DNA of 5,096 nucleotides from positions 1-5,096 of the forward strand of contig JAGPDJ010000210.1 of assembly GCA_018057635.1 (NCBI GenBank). The letters run 5' to 3'. Shown in pieces: positions 1 to 5,096 of this stretch. Position numbers and translations under genes: made by a program. Position 1 is the stretch's first letter. Every line of letters starts with the position of its first letter. The notes below the pieces were generated by a model. It worked only from the letters and a program-made list of their open reading frames with translations. It had not been told where the DNA came from and did not search any database. The stretch comes from Ferruginibacter sp. (GTDB taxonomy: Bacteria > Bacteroidota > Bacteroidia > Chitinophagales > Chitinophagaceae).

Positions 1-618
1 CAGGTAAACCAGGTTATCGCTGTCTATTATTAAATCAGGAGAGGGCACGGTAGCCAGCAATTGCCTCATATCCGGACTTTCCAGTAACAATTTGCCTGTT
101 TCATCAATTTTTTTCAGTTTATAATCCTGTTCATCAAATATCCAGATATTGTTATCGTAAGATGTGGCAATAGCTTTAACGCTGAAAATACTTTGTTTGC
201 GGAAATTGATGCTGTTGCGTTGTGTTAGGAACCTGTCAAGAACGACTACAGAAGTATAATTTTTATAATAAACCAGGATCTTAAGCGGATTGTTTACATC
301 AATCAGTGTAGGGTTGCCATATTTTTTAACATCATTAAAAACAGCTACGGAATCTCCTTTACTGTTCAGTTTTTTTAACCGGTTGCCTGCCGTAACCAGG
401 TAAATATTATCCAGCACATCAACATTCAGGAAAATAAAATCTCCGGGAATTGAACGTACAAATCTGAAAATGGAATCTGTTTTTGTAACTGCAATAGCTG
501 ATTTACCCGACGGAAGAACAGATTGTGCACATCCGTTTGAGTAAAAGGCTGCAACCAGGAATATGATATGTAAAAAACGGAACATTATCCAGCGTATCAA
601 TTTGAAAGTATTATTCAT
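1..618 (-). CDS. Exported beta-propeller-like protein of unknown function (C-terminus outside window)
   Basis: An open frame of 206 codons without a stop runs off the window edge at base 1, so the C-terminus is missing. The N-terminus is an export signal: a basic stretch (K6, R9, R14), a hydrophobic core at about residues 15-26, then S-N-G-C-A-Q-S at 27-33. This could be cut by signal peptidase I after A31, or C30 could be lipidated, although the lipobox is poor. The mature part has beta-propeller-like repeats: a hydrophobic strand with D-N-I-Y-L (70-74) followed by a strand ending K-K-L-N-S-K-G-D (82-89), echoed by N-N-I-W-I-F-D (156-162) and [10 protein letters not shown] (167-176). There is no catalytic motif, so no function is assigned. 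It resembles conserved hypothetical proteins of Bacteroidetes. Two starts are possible: ATG at 618 (inside a repeat arm) or ATG at 585 (codon 12), which still leaves a full signal peptide. Neither has a clear ribosome binding site. Same strand as the upstream cluster, but separated by 111 bases holding two hairpins. Confidence 0.75.
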   Translation of the reverse strand, partial: MNNTFKLIRWIMFRFLHIIFLVAAFYSNGCAQSVLPSGKSAIAVTKTDSIFRFVRSIPGDFIFLNVDVLDNIYLVTAGNRLKKLNSKGDSVAVFNDVKKYGNPTLIDVNNPLKILVYYKNYTSVVVLDRFLTQRNSINFRKQSIFSVKAIATSYDNNIWIFDEQDYKLKKIDETGKLLLESPDMRQLLATVPSPDLIIDSDNLVYL

Positions 619-685
619 TGCGAAGAACGAAGCTATTCCTAATTTAGGTTATTTCCAGTATTGATTGCTTTGTTGCCCGCAATGA
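615..685. repeat. Imperfect inverted repeat resembling dispersed CATTGCG/GAAGC palindromic elements
   Basis: The left arm (615-636) reads tcattgcgaagaacgaagc plus tat, and the right arm (664-685) is its imperfect reverse complement. 17 of 22 positions match, with a 27-base spacer. In minus-strand RNA two of the five mismatches become G-U pairs. A smaller palindrome, cctaatttagg (638-648), lies in the spacer. Arms beginning (G)TCATTGCG..GAACGAAGC are, from memory, a common form of short dispersed REP/MITE-like repeat in many bacterial genomes. Only one copy is visible here, so the repeat nature is inferred from that resemblance. The element fills most of the gap between the lpxH-like gene and the exported-protein gene, and its low-coordinate end includes the upstream candidate ATG of the latter (618-616). 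Confidence 0.6.
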
Positions 686-687
686 CA

Positions 688-718
688 GTAGTATATTAAG
701 TTCAAAGTAATACACTAC
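688..718 (-). terminator. Stem-loop just after the lpxH-like stop; possible 3'-end or terminator-like hairpin
   Basis: On the minus strand gtagtgtatta (718-708) pairs with taatatactac (698-688) around a 9-base loop. All 11 positions pair in minus-strand RNA, one of them as G-U; on the plus strand the same position is an A-C mismatch. The stem begins 12 bases after the TAA of the lpxH-like gene, where a transcript-end hairpin would be expected. No U-run follows it (the next bases are tgtcattgc), and the stem is AT-rich, so a classical intrinsic terminator is doubtful. It may instead protect the 3' end, or belong with the adjacent inverted repeat. Confidence 0.4.
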
Positions 719-729
719 CGAACACCAGG

Positions 730-1488
730 TTATTTACTGTTGTAATATTTTAATTCCATATTTATACCGTCAAACACTGCATAGCTGTCATACTTTATCC
801 AGTCTCCCAGGTTCAGGTACCGGCTTTTTTCAGTGAGCCTGATGTCGAGTGGTAAATGGCGGTGCCCGAAAACAAAATAATCATAATGAGTTTTCTGTAA
901 AACTTCTTTGCTGTATTGAATAAGCCATTCTTTATCTTCTCCTAAAAAAACTTCATCAGACTGACCGGTTTGTGCCCTGCTCTTCCTGCTGAAATAGCCT
1001 GCAATTCCCATTCCAATATATGGAGGAAGGATGCCAAATAACCATTGACATGCTTTATTTCTAAATACCTTCTTAATGAATTTATATCCATGATCGCCAG
1101 GTCCCAACCCATCTCCATGCCCTATGAGGAATTTCTTATCATTGTAAAAAAATTCTTTGGGTTCAAAAAAAACGGGAATATTAAGTTCCTTTTGAAAATA
1201 GTCATTCATCCACATATCGTGGTTGCCAACAAAAAAATAAACAGGAATTCCCGAGTCAGTAATTTCAGCCAGTTTACCCAATATTCTCACATATCCTTTT
1301 GGGACTACTTTCTTATATTCATACCAAAAATCGAAAAGGTCGCCGAGAATAAATATTTCTAAGGCGTCATTTTTTATTTCATCCAGGAAACGGATGATTT
1401 TTTTTTCACGTTTAAGGCTTTCTGTTATATTGGGTGCACCAAGGTGAAAATCGGACAAAAAATATATTTTTTTAGATGAGATCATCAT
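730..1488 (-). CDS. lpxH: LpxH-like UDP-2,3-diacylglucosamine pyrophosphatase (calcineurin-like metallophosphoesterase)
   Basis: The 252-residue protein belongs to the calcineurin-like phosphoesterase fold. The expected metal ligands are all visible: D13 and H15 in D-F-H-L-G, D50 in G-D-L-F-D-F-W, N89 in G-N-H-D, H124 in G-H-G-D, and H209/H211 in G-H-R-H. D132 matches E. coli D122. Between H124 and the last motif lies a helical basic and hydrophobic segment (about 135-171) like the membrane and substrate-binding cap of LpxH. The known LpxH reaction splits UDP-2,3-diacylglucosamine into lipid X and UMP on the inner face of the inner membrane, the fourth step of lipid A synthesis. E. coli LpxH is about 240 residues, so this protein is full length. 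One difference is H90, where classical LpxH has the arginine of GNRD; the protein may therefore be an LpxH2-type relative or another phosphodiesterase. Two adjacent ATGs (1488 and 1485) could both serve as start. The gene lies 11 bases after the cyclotransferase-like gene, which suggests shared transcription. Confidence 0.85.
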   Translation of the reverse strand: MMISSKKIYFLSDFHLGAPNITESLKREKKIIRFLDEIKNDALEIFILGDLFDFWYEYKKVVPKGYVRILGKLAEITDSGIPVYFFVGNHDMWMNDYFQKELNIPVFFEPKEFFYNDKKFLIGHGDGLGPGDHGYKFIKKVFRNKACQWLFGILPPYIGMGIAGYFSRKSRAQTGQSDEVFLGEDKEWLIQYSKEVLQKTHYDYFVFGHRHLPLDIRLTEKSRYLNLGDWIKYDSYAVFDGINMELKYYNSK

Positions 1489-1499
1489 TCAAATATATT

Positions 1500-1928
1500 T
1501 TACGGCTTGTTTTTTTCCTGGAGGTATTTTAATACATCGCCTGTTGCGATCTCTTTCATTCCATCGACGCTTTCATTGTACCAGTATATCCAGGCAAGTG
1601 AGGGCGTACCTTCACGAAAAACAGTTACCAGTTCTCTTTTGTATAAGGGTTTTTCTCCGGCTTCCACATTCAAACCTTCATAATCATCCAGTTGCTCAAT
1701 GGCCCAGTTAAATTCTTCCGGGTTATTAACCGCATATAATTCCCCGGTGATGAATGAATCTCCGGCAGTTGGTATTGCAACCGGGAATGGGCCTTTGTCA
1801 TAAAATTTTCCATGAACAACAGCCTCTCCAACAAGCCGGAAATATTTTGTGAGGTATTGATATACAGGGTTACGGAACCCACTTCGAAGGGAACCATATA
1901 CAAATAGTTGCTGTGAGGGCGTTTGCAT
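1500..1928 (-). CDS. Gamma-glutamylcyclotransferase-like (AIG2/GGCT fold) family protein
   Basis: The 142-residue protein has the hallmarks of the GGCT/AIG2-like family: an N-terminal strand with Y-G-S-L-R (11-15), which forms the binding loop for the gamma-glutamyl/pyroglutamyl group; G-E-L-Y (62-65); L-D-D-Y-E-G (80-85), where E84 is the likely catalytic glutamate; and Y-x-R at 96-98 followed by the A-W-I-Y-W-Y strand (112-117). Its length is normal for a single-domain cytoplasmic member. Family enzymes cyclise gamma-glutamyl groups with release of 5-oxoproline and an amine or amino acid, but many bacterial members have no tested substrate, so the substrate is left open here. The ATG at 1928 gives the expected short lead before the first strand; no Shine-Dalgarno sequence is seen. 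It lies 36 bases after the LUD gene and 11 bases before the lpxH-like gene, so it is probably co-transcribed with both. Nothing in the neighbourhood points to glutathione metabolism. Confidence 0.88.
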   Translation of the reverse strand: MQTPSQQLFVYGSLRSGFRNPVYQYLTKYFRLVGEAVVHGKFYDKGPFPVAIPTAGDSFITGELYAVNNPEEFNWAIEQLDDYEGLNVEAGEKPLYKRELVTVFREGTPSLAWIYWYNESVDGMKEIATGDVLKYLQEKNKP

Positions 1929-1964
1929 GAGATTTAATTTATATGCTGTAAGTATAATGAATAG

Positions 1965-2585
1965 CTATACTTCTACCAGGAAACAATATACTTCTTTTGG
2001 GCCATGTACACCAGTAACAAGAGTTTTTTCTATGTCGGCTGTTCTGCTTGGTCCACTGGCAAATGTAATGAGTGATGGGATATTGCCGGAATATTTTTCT
2101 TTCAAAAAAAGCAAAGCATCTTTTATATCGGGTATCACCTGGTTGCTGTATGCAATGCAGATATGAACGGGCGCATAAACGCTGGTGGTTCTGCCGCTAT
2201 GCTGGGCCGTACTCATAACGATCGTTCCTGTTCTGGCTACCAGGCATTCGCATCCGGTAACAGCTATTTCACAAGAAGCAAGGTCGTTGTAGCTTTCTGT
2301 ATTGAATAAAGAAGCTACTTTATCTTCTTTAAAATAGATCTTTGTCCAGTTCCTTTCTACCAGTAATTGCTGTAATTGAATTTTAAGGTCATTGATTCCC
2401 GAACAAAAGGCAAACCTGCCCTGGAGTTTGGTAAACTCTTCTGCAAACAGGATAGCAGCATCTTCCTTACTGGTTTTAAAAACAGTTTGAGCGCCTTCGC
2501 TGTGCGGAAAAGGCAAAGGCACCGGATTACTCAGTGCCTGCCGGATCTTTTTTAATATATTTTCTTTAGCCGGTGATACAGCCAT
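1965..2585 (-). CDS. LUD-domain protein (LutC/YkgG family), orphan copy
   Basis: The 206-residue cytoplasmic protein matches the LUD (LutC/YkgG, formerly DUF162) family over its whole length. Visible signatures are C-E-C-L-V-A-R-T-G-T-I-V (112-123), a central block with P-V-H-I (139-142) leading to V-I-P-D-I-K-D-A-L (150-158), and the C-terminal G-P-S-R-T-A-D-I-E (178-186) with G-V-H-G-P (192-196). In B. subtilis LutC works with the iron-sulphur proteins LutA and LutB in L-lactate oxidation. No LutA- or LutB-like gene is present in this window, and the protein has no iron-sulphur cysteine cluster of its own, so a lactate role cannot be inherited from the family name. The gene starts 8 bases after the ftsH stop, which implies co-transcription and perhaps translational coupling with ftsH. 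I recall this ftsH-LUD adjacency from other Bacteroidetes. The call is firm at family level; the function is unknown. Confidence 0.9.
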   Translation of the reverse strand: MAVSPAKENILKKIRQALSNPVPLPFPHSEGAQTVFKTSKEDAAILFAEEFTKLQGRFAFCSGINDLKIQLQQLLVERNWTKIYFKEDKVASLFNTESYNDLASCEIAVTGCECLVARTGTIVMSTAQHSGRTTSVYAPVHICIAYSNQVIPDIKDALLFLKEKYSGNIPSLITFASGPSRTADIEKTLVTGVHGPKEVYCFLVEV

Positions 2586-2593
2586 GTTCAGTT

Positions 2594-4666
2594 TTAAATT
2601 AATGGCGGATTTTTTAATTCCTCCGGAATAGTTGTAGGTGGTGTTTCACTAACTGATTCTTCCGGTGTTACATCAATCAGTTTCTTTTCTTCATAAGGTC
2701 GTTTTCCAATGAGTGCTTCCACATCACTTTTAAACAACACTTCTTTTACGAGTAATTCTTTAGCCAGTTTTTCAACTTCTATCCTTTTATCAACCAGCAG
2801 CTTTTTTGTTTTTTCGTAAGCTGAATCTATCAGTTTTCTCACTTCTTCATCAATCATCTTTCCGGTTTCTTCGCTGAAAGGTTTGGTAAAAACGTTTTCC
2901 TGGTTAGGGTCATAGAAACTTACGTTACCAACTTTATCATTCATACCATAAATGGTGATCATACTATATGCGATCTTGGTGATCTGCTGCAGGTCATTGC
3001 TTGCACCGGTACTGATTTTTCCAAAGAATATGTCTTCACTGGCCCTGCCGCCCAGTGTCATACATATCTGGTCAATCAGCTGGTCTGTATTATACAGGTA
3101 TTGTTCTTTAGGCGTATACTGCGCATAACCGAGTGCAGCAGTACCTCTTGGAACAATGGTAACTTTCAGTAACGGATATGCATGCTCGAGGAACCATCCG
3201 CAGATTGCATGCCCGGCTTCATGATAAGCAATGATCTCTTTTTCTTCGGGAGAGATGATCTTGTTTTTCTTTTCAAGCCCGCCGATCACCCTGTCAATGG
3301 CATCCTGGAAATCACTCATATCTACAGCATCTTTGTTTTTCCTGGCGGCAATCAATGCAGCTTCATTACAAACATTGGCAATATCGGCGCCTGCAAAGCC
3401 CGGTGTCTGTTCTGCCAGTTTATGGATATCCAGTTTTTGTGAAATTTTAATGGGAACAAGGTGTACTTTAAAGATCGCTTCTCGGCCAACAAGGTCGGGG
3501 CGGTCAATGGTGATCTGCCTGTCGAAACGGCCTGGCCTCAGCAGGGCGTTGTCCAGTACATCGGGGCGGTTGGTTGCTGCCAGGATAATGATTCCAAGAT
3601 CGGTTCCAAAACCATCCATTTCCACCAATAACTGGTTTAATGTGTTTTCCCTTTCATCATTGCTCATCATCATGTTCTTTCCCCTGGCACGGCCAATGGC
3701 ATCTATTTCATCTATAAAAATGATACAAGGGGCTTTTTCCCTTGCCTGTTTGAAAAGGTCCCTAACACGGCTGGCGCCAACACCCACAAACATTTCCACA
3801 AAATCACTACCGCTGAGGCTGAAAAATGGAACCTGTGCCTCACCTGCAACAGCTTTTGCCAACAGGGTTTTACCGGTTCCGGGAGGGCCTACGAGCAATG
3901 CACCTTTTGGTATCTTACCTCCAAGTGCCGTATATTTTTTAGGATTTTTCAGGAAATCCACAATTTCCATTACTTCAACCTTTGCTTCATCCAGGCCGGC
4001 AACATCGCCAAAATTGATGTTAACCTTTGTTCCTTTTTCAAAAAGGGTTGCTTTGGATTTTCCAATGTTGAAAATACCGCCCGGTCCGCCGGCACCACCC
4101 GGGCCGCCTACTTTCCTCATCATCAATACAAATAGGAAAGCGATCAGCAGAATAGGTAACAGGGTGCTGAGAATCTGGCCAAAAAGTTCACCTTCATCAT
4201 CAGGAGAATCAGATACCTGTTTAATCTCAGGATGTGTCTTGTAAAATTCTCCCATCTGAGAAGCAAAAGTTTTATCATCTATGATGCTGAAAAATAACTG
4301 TGGCTGGTTCAGTTTGGAAGCAGCTTCGTATTTTTTATCTTCTTCTTTAGTATTCAAAGCCTGTTTATACCAGGCAGCTTTATTGACCAGGCTGTCTTTG
4401 TTAATAAAAACCCTTACCAGTTTTTTATTTCTGATCGTTTTTATTTTTTCAACATCCCCATTCAGGATCATGGTATAAAACTGCTGCTGGTCTGTTTCAA
4501 TTCCGGAACTGTTTACACCACGCATGAGGTTATAAGAAATGATGGCGATAAGAATAATACCATATATCCAGTATATATTGAATTTGTTCTTCTTTTTCAG
4601 CGGATCATCACCGGTAGGAGGTAAATTGTCGGGATTAAATTTTCTTTTATTGTTTGGTTGGTTCAT
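2594..4666 (-). CDS. ftsH: ATP-dependent zinc metalloprotease FtsH
   Basis: The 690-residue protein is a complete FtsH, the hexameric inner-membrane AAA+ protease that extracts and degrades misfolded membrane proteins and some regulatory cytoplasmic proteins. In order it has a basic cytoplasmic tail (1-29), membrane segment 1 (about 31-48), a periplasmic FtsH extracellular domain (about 50-158), membrane segment 2 (about 161-183), and a Gly/Pro-rich linker (187-197). The AAA module follows, with Walker A G-P-P-G-T-G-K-T (260-267), pore loop M-F-V-G (292-295), Walker B I-I-F-I-D-E (315-320), and the second region of homology from A-T-N-R (364) to R-F-D-R (380-383), with R377 and R380 as arginine fingers. 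The M41 protease has H-E-A-G-H (482-486) and the third zinc ligand D558 in S-N-D-L. The charged, proline-rich tail (656-690) looks disordered. All catalytic residues are present. The ATG at 4666 is followed directly by the expected N-terminal tail. It lies 51 bases after rsfS and 8 bases before the LUD gene. Confidence 0.98.
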   Translation of the reverse strand: MNQPNNKRKFNPDNLPPTGDDPLKKKNKFNIYWIYGIILIAIISYNLMRGVNSSGIETDQQQFYTMILNGDVEKIKTIRNKKLVRVFINKDSLVNKAAWYKQALNTKEEDKKYEAASKLNQPQLFFSIIDDKTFASQMGEFYKTHPEIKQVSDSPDDEGELFGQILSTLLPILLIAFLFVLMMRKVGGPGGAGGPGGIFNIGKSKATLFEKGTKVNINFGDVAGLDEAKVEVMEIVDFLKNPKKYTALGGKIPKGALLVGPPGTGKTLLAKAVAGEAQVPFFSLSGSDFVEMFVGVGASRVRDLFKQAREKAPCIIFIDEIDAIGRARGKNMMMSNDERENTLNQLLVEMDGFGTDLGIIILAATNRPDVLDNALLRPGRFDRQITIDRPDLVGREAIFKVHLVPIKISQKLDIHKLAEQTPGFAGADIANVCNEAALIAARKNKDAVDMSDFQDAIDRVIGGLEKKNKIISPEEKEIIAYHEAGHAICGWFLEHAYPLLKVTIVPRGTAALGYAQYTPKEQYLYNTDQLIDQICMTLGGRASEDIFFGKISTGASNDLQQITKIAYSMITIYGMNDKVGNVSFYDPNQENVFTKPFSEETGKMIDEEVRKLIDSAYEKTKKLLVDKRIEVEKLAKELLVKEVLFKSDVEALIGKRPYEEKKLIDVTPEESVSETPPTTIPEELKNPPLI

Positions 4667-4717
4667 ATACTGTTGTTACATTAACTGATGTTGTCAGGTA
4701 CGTTTTTAAATAGGTTG

Positions 4718-5096
4718 TTAGTCATTGTGTTCCATTGCAGAGGCATCACTCCATAATTCCTCCAGCTGATAAAATTTCCGGGGTTCAGGCAGCATGATGT
4801 GCACCACCACATTTACAAAATCAATGAGGATCCATTGTTCAGCCTGCCTGCCTTCATGTTTAAAAGGCCTTTCATCGCATTGGAGACTTACTTCTTCTTC
4901 AATAGAATCGGCAATGGCCCTCAACTGGTTATTGTTATTGGCCTGGCAGATAACAAAAAAATCGGCCACCGCTTCCGGTATTTTCCGGAGATCGAGGCTA
5001 ATGATATGCTCCCCTTTTTTCTCCTGTATGGCGTGGATGATTGTCTTGAAAATTTTGCTGTTCCGGGTTAACCTGGTTTGGCTGCTTTTTTTGCGG
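4718..5096 (-). CDS. rsfS: Ribosome silencing factor RsfS (Iojap/YbeB family), N-terminus outside window
   Basis: An open frame enters the window at its high-coordinate end (first whole codon at 5095) and reads 125 residues to TAA at 4720-4718. The family signature is clear: a helix with I-Q-E-K-K-G (23-28 of the visible part), I-S-L-D-L (32-36), A-D-F-F-V-I-C (44-50), the W-I-L-I-D-F-V-N-V-V-V-H-I-M core strand, and the C-terminal F-Y-Q-L-E-E-L-W-S-D-A. RsfS binds large-subunit protein uL14 and blocks joining of the 30S and 50S subunits, lowering translation during starvation. Family members are usually about 105-130 residues, so probably only a few N-terminal residues are missing. A GTG at 4969 could be mistaken for the start, but it would remove about 42 residues that are clearly part of the conserved domain, including the first helix and strand. 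The gene is followed after 51 bases by ftsH on the same strand. Confidence 0.95.
   Translation of the reverse strand, partial: RKKSSQTRLTRNSKIFKTIIHAIQEKKGEHIISLDLRKIPEAVADFFVICQANNNNQLRAIADSIEEEVSLQCDERPFKHEGRQAEQWILIDFVNVVVHIMLPEPRKFYQLEELWSDASAMEHND

Noticed and set aside
703..710. Minus-strand TTACTTTG as a possible -7 promoter box for the exported-protein gene
   Set aside because: 7 of 8 match only, mostly inside the loop and edge of the 688-718 hairpin, with no TTTG at the -33 distance.
1045..1362. Plus-strand open frame antisense to the lpxH-like gene
   Set aside because: It is fully contained in a gene with all catalytic motifs on the minus strand; no recognisable protein features.
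1490..1497. Minus-strand TATATTTG, an exact match to the Bacteroidetes -7 box TAnnTTTG, just before the lpxH-like start
   Set aside because: It ends two bases before the ATG, would give a leaderless transcript, and has no TTTG at the -33 spacing. AT-rich chance match.
1929..1964. Short TTATA...TATAA inverted repeat in the gap between the LUD and cyclotransferase-like genes
   Set aside because: Only 5 AT pairs, too weak for a terminator or operator; chance in AT-rich DNA.
1927..2166. Plus-strand open frame over the LUD/cyclotransferase junction
   Set aside because: It mostly overlaps the well-supported LUD gene in antisense; no domain features.
3231..4244. Long plus-strand open frame (337 codons) antisense to ftsH
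   Set aside because: It lies wholly inside the conserved ftsH coding sequence on the other strand; its translation is low-complexity (serine, proline, isoleucine-rich) with no recognisable motif, as expected for a shadow frame.
4676..4681. ATG-TAA start-stop on the minus strand 9 bases before the ftsH start
   Set aside because: No ribosome binding site or other sign of use; such six-base matches are expected by chance in AT-rich gaps.
4667..4717. rsfS-ftsH gap searched for a promoter or terminator
   Set aside because: No TTTG/TAnnTTTG pair and no stable hairpin seen; treated as a plain intra-operon spacer.
4799..5071. Plus-strand open frame antisense to rsfS
   Set aside because: The minus-strand frame has the unmistakable RsfS signature over the same bases.

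Overview
The window looks like chromosome of a Bacteroidota (Bacteroidetes) bacterium, plausibly of the Chitinophagaceae/Sphingobacteriia type. The reasons are a moderately AT-rich composition (judged by eye), the near absence of Shine-Dalgarno sequences before the starts, an FtsH with a Gly/Pro-rich linker after its second membrane segment and the sequence style of that phylum, and the adjacency rsfS-ftsH-LUD protein, which I recall from Bacteroidetes genomes. The genus cannot be fixed from this window.

All six recognisable genes lie on the minus strand, so transcription runs from high to low coordinates. In that order: the C-terminal 125 residues of ribosome silencing factor RsfS (5095-4718, start outside the window); the complete ATP-dependent membrane protease FtsH (4666-2594); an orphan LUD-domain (LutC/YkgG-like) protein (2585-1965); a small gamma-glutamylcyclotransferase-like protein (1928-1500); an LpxH-like UDP-2,3-diacylglucosamine pyrophosphatase (1488-730); and, after a 111-base gap, the first 206 residues of an exported, beta-propeller-like protein of unknown function (618-1, cut by the window edge). 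The gaps between the first five genes are 51, 8, 36 and 11 bases with no hairpin that I can see, so they probably form one transcription unit.

The 619-729 gap is the only clearly non-genic stretch, and it is structured. A near-perfect 11-bp stem-loop (688-718) sits 12 bases after the lpxH-like stop. It is followed by an imperfect inverted repeat with 22-base arms (615-636 and 664-685) that resembles the dispersed CATTGCG...GAAGC repeats found in many bacterial genomes. The most upstream start codon of the exported protein lies inside one arm.

Functionally the cluster mixes ribosome hibernation (RsfS), membrane protein quality control (FtsH), lipid A synthesis (LpxH-like) and small-molecule housekeeping (GGCT, LUD). 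FtsH controls lipid A synthesis in E. coli through LpxC turnover, so its linkage to an lpxH-like gene is suggestive but unproven. I found no CRISPR array, transposase, phage gene, tRNA or rRNA, and no convincing new biological system. The points most worth checking are the repeat-associated start and the GNHD (not GNRD) motif of the LpxH-like enzyme.
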